From Micavibrio sp. UBA7657 (lineage in GTDB: Bacteria; Pseudomonadota; Alphaproteobacteria; Micavibrionales; Micavibrionaceae), in contig DLHX01000018.1 in the NCBI GenBank assembly GCA_002483465.1, positions 6,292 to 70,291 of the forward strand: a DNA stretch of 64,000 nt, written 5' to 3'. Below the pieces are notes generated by a model. The model was not told the origin of the DNA, did not search any database, and saw only the letters and a program-made list of their open reading frames with translations. The position numbers and the translations under genes are program-made. Shown here piece by piece: positions 31,216 to 39,656 of the stretch (the first letter of the stretch is position 1; the number at the start of each line of letters is the position of its first letter).

Positions 31216-32447
31216 TACAGCTGTCTCCGGAACAGACGCGCATCGACAGGGACAGAATCTTTCGGGAAATTTCTTTTTCTGCGTTCTTCAATCGCCTCTT
31301 CAATCAGCGCCGTCAGCAATTCCGAGAACAGTTTCGGCTCGGGTGCGGCCTCCCACAGGAAATAACCGATCGAGCCGGGCCACGGGTTGACTTCGTTCAA
31401 CCAGATTTCGCCGCTCTTGGAATCACCGATAAAATCAATACGCGGCGCGCCGGTGCCATCCAGACCTTCATACATCTGCACCGCCCAGCGGCGGATATTT
31501 TCCTCGGTTTTCGCATCGAGCATCGGGTTGATTTCGCGTGTGAGCGACAGCATGCCCTGGCTTGCCTGTCCGGGCTGCTTGCTACCGCCCTTTTGGCCTT
31601 TTGTGCCGCCAGATAAATATTTCTTTTTGAAATCGAGCAGCTCTTCGTTGTTTTTCGGACGTTCGATGGCCGATGTCTTCACGCTGCCGAATGCCTTCGT
31701 CACCGCGACATTATATTCGACCATATTGGGAACGAACGGCTCAACCACCGCCACCTCGTCAAATTCAAAAATCGACGGCAGGCAGGCCGCGATTTCTTCG
31801 GCGTTCGTTGCCTTTGCTACGCCGATGGAGCTGCCCAGATGCGCGGGCTTAACAATGCATGGAAAACCTATATTTTTTTCGCGCAGCGTCTCTTCAATTT
31901 TGCCGCGCGCGATCATGTACCCTTCTGTGGGCCGTTTCAGCACCGCGCAAGGCAGAACCGGGATGCCAATCCCCTGCATCGCTTTTTTCGTCGCAGCCTT
32001 GTCCATCAGGACGGATGAAGCCAGCGTTCTCATGCCTGCATAGGCGACGCCCGCCATTTCAAACAGGCCCTGCAGATTGCCGTCCTCACCAAACAAGCCA
32101 TGGAAGGATGGAATGGCCACATCGAATTCAATCGTCTTGCCGCCGCTGAACAGCCCGGTTTTCTTGGGCAGCAACCGCCCGGTTTTCCCCGCCGTGACAT
32201 CCAGCGTCACTTCCTGCGTCTGCGCCCGGCTGTTGGCATGGAGCATATAATTCTCGCGCTTCCGCAAAACATCGCCGGTCAGCCACACGCCGTCCGGGGT
32301 GATATAGACCGGGAAGGCTTCGAACTTCGGATCTATCGCCCCCAGAATCTGCAGACCGGTCACCACCGAGACATCATGCTCGGGCGAGCGGCCGCCAAAA
32401 AACACGGCGATGCGTTTTTGAGATTTTATTCCTTTTTGGGATTGCAT
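31215..32447 (-). CDS. ddl: D-alanine--D-alanine ligase, divergent long form
   Basis: A 410-residue ATP-grasp ligase that makes the D-Ala-D-Ala dipeptide used by MurF. The N-terminus RIAVFFGGRSPEHDVSVVTG and central CIVKPAHLGSSIGVAKATNA are clear Ddl motifs. It is about 100 residues longer than the usual DdlB, with a Gly/Lys/Gln-rich insert after the omega loop. The loop reads LDFKKKYLSGG; the tyrosine expected in D-Ala-D-Ala rather than D-Ala-D-lactate enzymes is present. The final metal site reads NEVNPWPGSIGYFLWE, unlike the common NT-PG form. It occupies the normal ddl place before ftsQ but is divergent from the hydrolase/MurF-like pair. The symbol is given for function, not close orthology. 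Confidence 0.88.
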   Translation of the reverse strand: MQSQKGIKSQKRIAVFFGGRSPEHDVSVVTGLQILGAIDPKFEAFPVYITPDGVWLTGDVLRKRENYMLHANSRAQTQEVTLDVTAGKTGRLLPKKTGLFSGGKTIEFDVAIPSFHGLFGEDGNLQGLFEMAGVAYAGMRTLASSVLMDKAATKKAMQGIGIPVLPCAVLKRPTEGYMIARGKIEETLREKNIGFPCIVKPAHLGSSIGVAKATNAEEIAACLPSIFEFDEVAVVEPFVPNMVEYNVAVTKAFGSVKTSAIERPKNNEELLDFKKKYLSGGTKGQKGGSKQPGQASQGMLSLTREINPMLDAKTEENIRRWAVQMYEGLDGTGAPRIDFIGDSKSGEIWLNEVNPWPGSIGYFLWEAAPEPKLFSELLTALIEEAIEERRKRNFPKDSVPVDARLFRRQL

Positions 32448-32498
32448 GATTTTACTATTCGTCCGGGCGTGCTATGACAGTTACGGCAACATTAAAGC

Positions 32499-33299
32499 AT
32501 GAAAAACATAGTGATTAAAGATAATTTGGCCACGCCAGTGACGTCACTCATAAGCTCTGAAAGCCTTGGGAAAAAGGATTCTCCCGTGGTGGTCTGGGGG
32601 CATGGCTGGGGCCAGAGCCGCAAGGCCTTCCGTCCGCTCGCTGAAGGGCTTGAATCCTTCGGCACCCATATCCTTGTTGATTTTCCCGGTTTCGGTGACA
32701 GCCCCATGCCGCTCGAACCGTGGGGCACAGCCGAATACGCCGATGCTGTCGCCGAGTTCCTGAGACAAAATTCAAACGGTCCTGTCATCTGGGTCGGGCA
32801 TTCATTTGGGTGCCGTGTGGGCCTGCAACTGGCCTCGCGCCACCCTGATCTCATCTCGGGGCTCTTCTTAATTGCCGGTGCAGGATTAAAGCGTAAGCGC
32901 CCGTTATGGCAGGACATTTATTTCAAAACGCGCACTCTCGTTTTTAAAGTTTTGAAGAAATTTATTCCTCTCGGCCTGTCCGAAGACTGGCTCCGCTCCA
33001 AATTCGGCAGCACGGATTATAAAAATGCCGGGGCGCTGCGCTCCATCCTTGTCAAAACCATTGGCGAGGATTTATCAGATGTGGCGCGAACCGTTTCCTG
33101 CCCCACAGCATTAGTGTACGGCATGAACGACACCGAAACCCCTCCCGAAATCGGACAGAGACTGCAGAAACTCATCCCCGGCGCTGAACTGACCATTCTT
33201 CCCGGGCAGGACCACTACAGCGTCCTCGGCGAAGGACGCCACCAGGTCGCGCCTTTACTCAAGCAATTCATGGAGAGAATAGATGCCCGTATTCGCTAG
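32499..33299 (+). CDS. Alpha/beta hydrolase paired with the membrane MurF-like ligase
   Basis: A 266-residue alpha/beta hydrolase. It has the oxyanion segment VVVWGHGWGQSRKAFRPLAE, the LVDFPGFGDSP loop, nucleophile elbow VGHSFGCRVGLQLA (Ser102), a candidate acid in LVYGMNDTETPPE and the histidine in PGQDHYSVLG, so the triad looks complete. No signal peptide is present. It is on the plus strand inside an otherwise leftward cluster, 51 bp from ddl, and its last 17 bases overlap the MurF-like gene, which implies coupled expression. Context suggests a cell wall role (for instance an esterase or amidase on a muropeptide or lipid intermediate), but this is inference; the substrate is unknown. Confidence 0.85.
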   Translation: MKNIVIKDNLATPVTSLISSESLGKKDSPVVVWGHGWGQSRKAFRPLAEGLESFGTHILVDFPGFGDSPMPLEPWGTAEYADAVAEFLRQNSNGPVIWVGHSFGCRVGLQLASRHPDLISGLFLIAGAGLKRKRPLWQDIYFKTRTLVFKVLKKFIPLGLSEDWLRSKFGSTDYKNAGALRSILVKTIGEDLSDVARTVSCPTALVYGMNDTETPPEIGQRLQKLIPGAELTILPGQDHYSVLGEGRHQVAPLLKQFMERIDARIR

Positions 33300-34875
33300 C
33301 ACACTCGGCCTTCTTTTGGTTTATGCCGCATGGCTTGCCTTCGCGACGAAGCGCACATCGACTTATCTCCATATCTACCAGCAGGAGGAATATGACAGCG
33401 GGCGGTTCCTGCGCTGGATGGCGCGTAGTGGCGCCATCGACACGCGCTTTACGCTCGTCCTTCTCATCATCGACGCTTTCTGGCTGCTGTTTCCCTCGCC
33501 CTGGTACATTTTCCTGTTTTTCATAGCCTTTGCCGCCGCCGCCGTCCTTGAGGACGATCCGCGTCATGCCGCGAAAAAGAAACTTGTCCTCACGCCGCGC
33601 GCACAGCGTATTCTGTTCCTGACGGTTGTGCTTTCCGCCCTGATGGCGACATGGTTCCTCGTCTTTTACTTCCCGTTCTTCTGGATTTTGAACGTGCAAC
33701 TCATCCCGTTCGTCATGCTGGTCGCCAATCTCGCACTCACGCCTTATGAGAATCACGTCCAGAAAAAATACTGGGATCAGGCGCACCGGAAACTCGTCGA
33801 TCTCAAGCCCGTCACGGTGGGTATTACCGGCTCGTTCGGCAAAACATCGGTTAAACATATCCTCGGCCATATCCTGAAAACCCACGCGCCGACGCTCATT
33901 ACACCGGGCAGCGTCAATAGCCCCATGGGCGTGACACGCATCATCCGCGAACAGCTCGAGGACAATCATAAATTCTTTGTCGTCGAGATGGGCGCTTACG
34001 GTCCCGGATCGATCGAACGCCTTTGTCGCCTTGCACCGCCAGACATGGGCATTATCACCGCCGTCGGCCATGCGCATTACGAGCGCTTCAAAACCATTGA
34101 AACAGTTGCCAAGGCAAAATTCGAACTGGCTCAAGCCGTGCTCGATAAAAAAGGCAAAATTATCACGCACGAAAAACCGCTCGATATCGAATACGCGAAA
34201 ATTAAAACCCGCGAGAACCGCAGCAGCTTCATCATCGTCGGCGAAACGCCGGTAAGCGATGCGATCATTGAGCGCGCCGAACAATTGCCCGAGGGCCTGC
34301 GGGTTTTTATCCGCTGGAACGGCGATAGTTACAGACTGGAGGCGCCGCTTTACGGCCTGCACCACGCGCAGAACATGGCGCTGGCCTTTACTGCCGCCGT
34401 CACCTTGGGTATTCCCGCCGAAAACGCCGTCACCGCGCTCAAATCCGTGCCGCAGATCACGCACCGCCTTGAAGTCAAAAGACCCGGCGACGGCACGACG
34501 CTCATCGACGACGCCTTCAACTCCAACCCTGTCGGCTTCGCCTCGGCGCTCGACCTCCTGCCCGTGCTCGGACGGCAGGGCCGCAAAATCCTCATCACGC
34601 CCGGCATGGTCGAGCTCGGTGAGGCACACGCTGAAGAGCATGAAAAAATTGGCAAGAAGGCTGGTGAAATCTGCGACGTCATTATCATCGTGCAGGGCAA
34701 GCGCATCCCGACCTTCATGGAGGGCGCGCGGGCGACCGGCAGCACGAAGACCTTCATCGAAGTCGATACGTTCCAGCAGGCGAATGCGTGGCTTGATCAA
34801 AACCGCAAGGACGGCGACGTGATTTTAATTGAAAATGATTTGCCGGATCTTTATGAGCGGAAACTGAAGATCTAG
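33283..34875 (+). CDS. MurF-like Mur ligase with N-terminal membrane domain
   Basis: A 530-residue protein. Residues 1-~155 hold about five hydrophobic segments (1-20, 57-90, 108-150) in place of the soluble MurF domain 1 that binds UDP-MurNAc. Residues ~175-530 are Mur ligase central and C-terminal domains: P-loop VGITGSFGKTSVKHILGHIL (Lys near 187), PGSVNSPMGVTRIIRE, VVEMGAYGPGSIERLC, TAVGHAHYERFKT, HHAQNMALAF and LIDDAFNSNPVGFASALDLL. The last three fit MurF better than MurC, MurD or MurE. This is the only MurF-like gene in the window, so it is the best candidate for adding D-Ala-D-Ala, perhaps at the membrane. It overlaps the hydrolase upstream and the convergent murB end by four bases. 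MurF activity is inferred. Confidence 0.85.
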   Translation: MPVFASTLGLLLVYAAWLAFATKRTSTYLHIYQQEEYDSGRFLRWMARSGAIDTRFTLVLLIIDAFWLLFPSPWYIFLFFIAFAAAAVLEDDPRHAAKKKLVLTPRAQRILFLTVVLSALMATWFLVFYFPFFWILNVQLIPFVMLVANLALTPYENHVQKKYWDQAHRKLVDLKPVTVGITGSFGKTSVKHILGHILKTHAPTLITPGSVNSPMGVTRIIREQLEDNHKFFVVEMGAYGPGSIERLCRLAPPDMGIITAVGHAHYERFKTIETVAKAKFELAQAVLDKKGKIITHEKPLDIEYAKIKTRENRSSFIIVGETPVSDAIIERAEQLPEGLRVFIRWNGDSYRLEAPLYGLHHAQNMALAFTAAVTLGIPAENAVTALKSVPQITHRLEVKRPGDGTTLIDDAFNSNPVGFASALDLLPVLGRQGRKILITPGMVELGEAHAEEHEKIGKKAGEICDVIIIVQGKRIPTFMEGARATGSTKTFIEVDTFQQANAWLDQNRKDGDVILIENDLPDLYERKLKI

Positions 34876-35753
34876 CGCTCCCCAACAATATTAATTTCCC
34901 AGCGCAGGTTGATGCCAAGCTGTTCCTTTGCGCGGCGGCGAATTTCCTCGCCGAGATTCTCTAAATCGGCTGCAGTAGCATCGCCCGTATTAATCATAAA
35001 ATTCGAATGCATCGGCGACATCTGTGCCCCGCCGATCTTCAATTCGTGACCGCCGACTTTCTGTACGATTTGCCATGCCTTCAATTCGCCGGACGGATTG
35101 GCAAAAGTCGAGCCGCCGGTTTTCTCGCGAATAGGCTGCGTCTCGTTGCGCTTGGTTTTAATTTCATTCATCCGCGCCTTGACGGTTTCATAATCCTCAC
35201 GCCTGCCCTTGAAAATCGCGCTCGTAAAAACCGCGCCTTTTGGCGGGTCGGTGTGGCGATAGGTCATGTGCAAATCTTCCGGCACAAATTTTTTGATCTC
35301 ACCCTGCCGCGTCACGGCGTTGATTCCGGTTAAAACATCCTTCACTTCCGTGCCGTATGCGCCAGCATTCATGCGCAGCGCGCCGCCGACGCATCCCGGG
35401 ATGCCCGATAAAAATTCCAGCCCGCCGATGCCTGCTTTCACCGCCGCCGCTGCAACCGATCCGTTCAGCGCGCCCGCGCCCGCCTCGATATAATCGCCAA
35501 GGACTTTAATCTCCGAAAATTCCTTGCCGAGCTGGATGGTCAAGCCGCGAATGCCGCCGTCGCGGATGATGGTGTTGGCGAGCCCGCCGAGCACGGTCAC
35601 TTCACCGTCATGCTCTTTCAAAAATTGCGCGAGTTCATCGGCGTGAGCCGGGCGCAACAACTGGTCCGCATTGCCGCCGCAGCCGAACCAGCTTTCTTTG
35701 CCGAGGGGAAAATTTTCAAGAACCTGACCAAGCATCTGCTCTTTATTCATCAT
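34872..35753 (-). CDS. murB: UDP-N-acetylenolpyruvoylglucosamine reductase
   Basis: An FAD-dependent reductase that makes UDP-MurNAc with NADPH. The FAD-binding half has WFGCGGNADQLLRPAHADEL and VLGGLANTIIRDGGIRGLTI; GLEFLSGIPGCVGGALRMNA with GAYGTEVKDVL is the signature, and GGSTFANPSGELKAWQIVQK carries the catalytic serine region. Without a Tyr-loop insert, this is the compact type IIa-like form. The frame is open to 35825, but ATG at 35753 (or the adjacent 35750) is favoured because it overlaps the stop of the upstream ORF and gives normal length (293 residues). The downstream end overlaps the convergent MurF-like gene by four bases. Confidence 0.95.
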   Translation of the reverse strand: MMNKEQMLGQVLENFPLGKESWFGCGGNADQLLRPAHADELAQFLKEHDGEVTVLGGLANTIIRDGGIRGLTIQLGKEFSEIKVLGDYIEAGAGALNGSVAAAAVKAGIGGLEFLSGIPGCVGGALRMNAGAYGTEVKDVLTGINAVTRQGEIKKFVPEDLHMTYRHTDPPKGAVFTSAIFKGRREDYETVKARMNEIKTKRNETQPIREKTGGSTFANPSGELKAWQIVQKVGGHELKIGGAQMSPMHSNFMINTGDATAADLENLGEEIRRRAKEQLGINLRWEINIVGER

Positions 35754-36192
35754 TGATGACTGCATATTCACCATCGAGTGTGAAATTGGCGTTTTCTTTA
35801 AGAGTGCAATCGTTTTTATACCCACTCTTTAAATGTGGCCTTAAGCCTTTCTTCTCAATTTTTATAACTATTTTATTTTTTATGAAAGCAAAAGCCCACA
35901 ATCCATCATCATCCACATTAGGCAATTTATTTTCAAAATCCCCTAAATAAGATTGCGAATTCTTAATGATTTCCTCAGGATCTGAATAAGGGGATAAAAT
36001 ACAAACTGTATCCCAATCATAATTTGTAACTTCGGCCAGATACACTTTTGAGGAAGATTTAAATTTTTCGTTCGTTTTATTCCAAAAACTATTCGTTAGT
36101 TCTGAAATTATAATGGAAAGAAAAAATCCGGCAATCATTAAACAAGGAACACCAAACAATATTCCAAATAGCCATAGAAAAAAAATTCTCAT
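35743..36192 (-). CDS. AT-rich membrane-anchored protein of unknown function between murC and murB
   Basis: A 149-residue protein with one N-terminal hydrophobic segment (LWLFGILFGVPCLMIAGFFL) and a soluble part rich in Lys, Asn and Asp. The segment VTNYDWDTVCILSPYSDPEE resembles the D-W-D...PY motif of small uncharacterised lipoproteins and membrane-anchored proteins; no function is known to me. Its start shares a base with the murC stop, and its stop lies inside the murB start region, so it is coupled to both. Its base composition is clearly richer in A and T than murC or murB, which suggests later acquisition. The soluble part probably faces the periplasm. Confidence 0.75.
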   Translation of the reverse strand: MRIFFLWLFGILFGVPCLMIAGFFLSIIISELTNSFWNKTNEKFKSSSKVYLAEVTNYDWDTVCILSPYSDPEEIIKNSQSYLGDFENKLPNVDDDGLWAFAFIKNKIVIKIEKKGLRPHLKSGYKNDCTLKENANFTLDGEYAVINDE

Positions 36193-37634
36193 TACGCCGC
36201 GTTGCCTTTGGAACGAGCGAAAAGCGGCTCAAGCTCGCCGGGGAGCGCGTAGGCCCAATAGGTGATATCCCCCGCCCCTAAACAAATCACGTAATCGCCC
36301 GGCTGCGCCATTGACGCCACGCGCCGCGCGAGCTCTTCCTTGCCGGAAAGCGGCAACACATGACGGTGGCCGTGTTTTCTAATGCCTTCAATCAGCGAAT
36401 CCCGGCTCGCGCCGTCAATCGGCTGCTCGCCCGCCGTATACACATCGGCGACGATCACGCTGTCCGCTTCATTAAAACAGGTGCAGAAATCCTCGAACAA
36501 ATCATGGAGCCTCGTAAATCTGTGCGGCTGCATGACGGCGATCACGCGCCCGCCATTTTCCGCCACCATCATACGCGCGGTTTTTAAAACCGTTTCAATT
36601 TCCACCGGGTGATGCGCGTAATCGTCAATCACCGTCACGCCCGCCGCCTCGCCGGTTTTCGTGAAACGGCGTTTGACGCCCGTAAACCCGGCCAACGCTT
36701 TTTTCATCACCGGCGGCGCCACCTGCATCTCGCAGGCAATCGCCAGCGCAACGAGCGAATTCTGCACATTATGATGTCCCGGCATCGGCAGATGCACATC
36801 CTTCAGAACCAATTCCTTATTTTTGTTCAGCCTTGGCGCAAAGGTCACATCGAATAAACTTCCATTCGCACCGCTGCGGATATTCGACGCGTGCACATCG
36901 GCTTGCGGGTTGAAACCGTATGTAATCACTTTACGGTCCTGGATCGTGGGAATGAGCGCCTGCACTTCCGGGTGGTCCATGCACAAAACCGCATAACCAT
37001 AGAAGGGAATGTTATGAATGAACTGGCGGTAGGCTTCCTTCACCTTCTCGAAATCACCGTAATGGTCAAGGTGTTCGGGGTCGATGTTCGTCACCACCGC
37101 AACCGTCGCCGGCAAATGTGTGAAGGTACCGTCGCTCTCGTCGGCCTCCACCACCATCCACTCGCTTTTGCCGAGGCGGATGTTGTTGCCGTAGGCATTA
37201 ACGATGCCGCCATTGATGACGGTCGGATCGAACCCTGCGATTTCCATCATCTGGCCGACCATCGATGTCGTCGTCGTTTTTCCGTGCGTGCCCGCCACCG
37301 CGACCGCTGATTTCAATCTCATCAGTTCCGCCAGCATCTCGGCGCGGCGCACGATGGGAATATTTTTTGCGCGCGCAGCCTTCAATTCTGGATTGTCGTT
37401 TTTTACGGCGGAGGAAATCACCACGGCGGTGACGTCGCCGATATTCTTCGCGTCATGGCCGATGAAAATTTTAATGCCGCGCTCTTTTAATCTTTTAACA
37501 TTTGCGCTCTCGGATAGATCCGACCCCTGCACCGCGTAACCAAGCACGGATAAAATCTCGGCAATCCCGCTCATGCCGATGCCGCCGATGCCGACGAAAT
37601 GCAATGTGCCGATGTCTTCGGGCAAGCCCTTCAT
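36192..37634 (-). CDS. murC: UDP-N-acetylmuramate--L-alanine ligase
   Basis: A 480-residue cytosolic ligase that adds L-Ala to UDP-MurNAc. The N-terminal domain has [20 protein letters not shown] and VQGSDLSES; the P-loop reads [60 protein letters not shown] and [20 protein letters not shown] with [16 protein letters not shown] follow. The length is normal. It starts about 70 bp after the GIY-YIG gene, with a palindromic repeat in that gap, so it may be less tightly coupled to murG than in related cell wall clusters. Confidence 0.97.
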   Translation of the reverse strand: MKGLPEDIGTLHFVGIGGIGMSGIAEILSVLGYAVQGSDLSESANVKRLKERGIKIFIGHDAKNIGDVTAVVISSAVKNDNPELKAARAKNIPIVRRAEMLAELMRLKSAVAVAGTHGKTTTTSMVGQMMEIAGFDPTVINGGIVNAYGNNIRLGKSEWMVVEADESDGTFTHLPATVAVVTNIDPEHLDHYGDFEKVKEAYRQFIHNIPFYGYAVLCMDHPEVQALIPTIQDRKVITYGFNPQADVHASNIRSGANGSLFDVTFAPRLNKNKELVLKDVHLPMPGHHNVQNSLVALAIACEMQVAPPVMKKALAGFTGVKRRFTKTGEAAGVTVIDDYAHHPVEIETVLKTARMMVAENGGRVIAVMQPHRFTRLHDLFEDFCTCFNEADSVIVADVYTAGEQPIDGASRDSLIEGIRKHGHRHVLPLSGKEELARRVASMAQPGDYVICLGAGDITYWAYALPGELEPLFARSKGNAA

Positions 37635-37668
37635 GGAGATTCCTTATTGCCTCTAAAATTCCTTTACT

Positions 37669-37694
37669 GTCACCCCCGCGAAGGCGGGGGTCCG
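37669..37694 (-). repeat. Interspersed palindromic repeat, copy 2
   Basis: ACCCCCGC at 37672-37679 and GCGGGGGT at 37684-37691 form an 8-bp stem with a GAAG loop, flanked by GTC on the left and CC on the right. It is the reverse of the copy at 400-427 and of the copy in ileS. It lies between the GIY-YIG stop and the murC start. Confidence 0.8.
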
Positions 37695-37700
37695 GCAAAG

Positions 37701-38447
37701 TTACATAAATTTGCGCTTTTTGAAAACCCGAACATCCAAAGCTGTAAGATTAAACCACTCACCATTGAGATGTTTATCTTTGAATCTGTTATGCCAGTAA
37801 GTTTCTATTCCACTCGGATCATCTGTGCGTATGCTATGAATAGGTTCAATTTTTTCAGGCAATTGTATGCCAATCTCGTACTGGCGCCGATCAAGTGCCT
37901 TAGTACACCCAATTTTATAATTCTTTCCTGATTTCATAAGATAAACAAAACCAAAATCTTCCTGATCCCTAAAATCCTCAACATCCTCTTCTACTGAAGT
38001 GGTATGCCCTGTTATTAGAGGCTCACAAATTTCTAATATGTCTTGGTACTCGTCAGGAGTTTGACGACAAAAATTCTTTACCGCCTCTATCATGCTCTTT
38101 TTTTTGCCGAGGTTTTTAGCGAAGGTAGCGTAATCGGGAAAATGTTCATTACGAGCAGATTCTCGTTTGAATTCCACCTTCATAGGAAAATGGCCTAATG
38201 TTCTGATGAATGTAATAAGTTTTTCAATAAGAATATCTTGGCCATACGCTCCTTGAAATTGATTGGGCGTATAACCAGCTTCTGCCTGAACATCGCTCCA
38301 ACGATTCCAATCATTCCAAGCTTTTCCCAACCAATCATCTCGCTTGATGCCGGTAGCCTGAAAGAATTGGCCCATTCCTAAAGGCTTGCCACCATTTTTT
38401 TCAGCGGTTCTTTTGATTTCGCTCAGAATGTGCTGTTTTTTATCCAT
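37701..38447 (-). CDS. GIY-YIG (MUG113/T5orf172-type) nuclease-like protein with homing-endonuclease repeats
   Basis: A 248-residue protein. Two N-terminal segments resemble homing-endonuclease-associated repeats (ILSEIKRTAEKNGGKPLGMG with NDWNRWSDVQAEAGYTPNQF, then LITFIRTLGHFPMKVEFKRE). The C-terminal ~90 residues match the GIY-YIG subfamily of MUG113/T5orf172: GFVYLMKSGKNYKIGCTKAL, a DRRQYE arginine, and ETYWHNRFKDKHLNGEWFNL. It is AT-rich compared with its neighbours and sits on the same strand between murG and murC, a pair normally adjacent. Related palindromic repeats lie seven bases after its stop and about 50 bases before its start. It is probably a selfish or mobile nuclease gene; DNA cleavage is inferred. 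Confidence 0.85.
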   Translation of the reverse strand: MDKKQHILSEIKRTAEKNGGKPLGMGQFFQATGIKRDDWLGKAWNDWNRWSDVQAEAGYTPNQFQGAYGQDILIEKLITFIRTLGHFPMKVEFKRESARNEHFPDYATFAKNLGKKKSMIEAVKNFCRQTPDEYQDILEICEPLITGHTTSVEEDVEDFRDQEDFGFVYLMKSGKNYKIGCTKALDRRQYEIGIQLPEKIEPIHSIRTDDPSGIETYWHNRFKDKHLNGEWFNLTALDVRVFKKRKFM

Positions 38448-38494
38448 CGCCGGAATATAGCATTATGGATAAAAATCTCAAATCTCTTAAATTG

Positions 38495-38521
38495 CCGGAT
38501 GCCCGCCTGCGCGGGCATGAC
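38495..38521 (-). repeat. Interspersed palindromic repeat, variant copy 3
   Basis: ATGCCCGC at 38499-38506 and GCGGGCAT at 38511-38518 form an 8-bp stem with a CTGC loop, with CGG before and GAC after. It differs from the other copies by GATGCCCGC in place of GACCCCCGC but keeps the outer GG and TGAC ends. It lies between the murG stop and the GIY-YIG start. Confidence 0.7.
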
Positions 38522-38549
38522 AATTATTGCACTTTAACGATTAAAGGGA

Positions 38550-39656
38550 TCAATCCCCCCAGCCACTCACCATCGCGGTGACCAGGTTGCCGAGCTTGCG
38601 CGCGGCGTCCGGTTTCCCGCAGCTTCTCGATTTTTCGGCCGCCCGGAAGAGAATGGAGGGATTTTGCAGGAAAGTCTCGATTCTTGCAAGCAGGGCCTCG
38701 GTGGTGAAACCGCCCTCTGCCATGACCCAAGCCCCGCCTGCATCGGCCACGGTTTCGGCATTCATTTTCTGCTGCTGGTCCTTATGATGTGGATACGGCA
38801 CGAAAATTGCCGGGCGGCCCGCCGTGGTGACTTCGGCCACCGTGCTGGCGCCCGAGCGGCCTATAATAAGGTGGGCTTTGGACAATTCCCCAGCCACATC
38901 GTCGAAGAATGACCTCAGATCGCACTTGATGCCCGCAACTTCGTATGTCCGGCGCACGGATTCAAGATCGTCATTCCGGCATTGCTGCACGACATATAGA
39001 CGTTGACGGTATTCGGCTGAAAGTTTTGCCAGAGTCTGCGGCACGATATCGCTGAATACTTTTGCGCCCAGCGATCCGCCCATGACAAATATCCTGAGCG
39101 GCGTTTCGTGACCGAGATTGGGATAAGGCTGGGTGTAGAGCGCCGCGATGTCGGGACGTACCGGGTTGCCGGTGACAACCGAGCGCATGCGTTCGCTGTC
39201 ATCCAACCCCTGAACCACGGGCAGCGAGAGCGCGATGCGCGCCGCCTTGCGCGCAAGGAATGCATTCGCATTACCGATGATGGCGTTCTGCTCATGGATA
39301 ATTGTTGGCACGCCCATTTTCTGCGCGGCATAAACCGCCGGGACAGATGGATAGCCGCCGAAACCGACCACCAGTTTCGGTTTCAGTTTCATAATCAGCA
39401 TCAGCGCCTGCCCGAACCCCATACCGAGATTGGCCGCACCCTTGATCTTGCCCATCGCGCCCGCCCCGAACGTACCGGAGCGCAGGACATGCGCGGGAAT
39501 TTCACCGAACATATGCTGGTATTTCATGCCGCGCTCATCTGTAGCCAGTTCGATGCGGAACCCCCGCGATCGAAGGTCTTCCGCAAGCGCCTGCGCGGGC
39601 GTCATATGCCCACCCGTGCCGCCACTGCTGAGAAGAATGAGATTATCCTGTTTCAT
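38550..39656 (-). CDS. murG: Lipid II synthase MurG (GlcNAc transferase)
   Basis: A 368-residue GT28 glycosyltransferase on the inner face of the membrane that adds GlcNAc to lipid I. The N-terminal glycine loop LILLSSGGTGGHMTPAQALA, LVVGFGGYPSVPAVYAAQKM, IHEQNAIIGNANAFLARKA, and the C-terminal UDP-GlcNAc site LIIGRSGASTVAEVTTAGRP with FVPYPHHKDQQQKMNAE are all present. It overlaps ftsW by four bases. Downstream, the GIY-YIG gene separates it from murC. Confidence 0.97.
   Translation of the reverse strand: MKQDNLILLSSGGTGGHMTPAQALAEDLRSRGFRIELATDERGMKYQHMFGEIPAHVLRSGTFGAGAMGKIKGAANLGMGFGQALMLIMKLKPKLVVGFGGYPSVPAVYAAQKMGVPTIIHEQNAIIGNANAFLARKAARIALSLPVVQGLDDSERMRSVVTGNPVRPDIAALYTQPYPNLGHETPLRIFVMGGSLGAKVFSDIVPQTLAKLSAEYRQRLYVVQQCRNDDLESVRRTYEVAGIKCDLRSFFDDVAGELSKAHLIIGRSGASTVAEVTTAGRPAIFVPYPHHKDQQQKMNAETVADAGGAWVMAEGGFTTEALLARIETFLQNPSILFRAAEKSRSCGKPDAARKLGNLVTAMVSGWGD

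Noticed and set aside
33268..34800. 510-codon open frame on the minus strand
   Set aside because: It is antisense to the MurF-like gene, whose plus-strand frame has clear Mur ligase motifs. The reverse product is Asp/Arg-rich with no recognisable domain.
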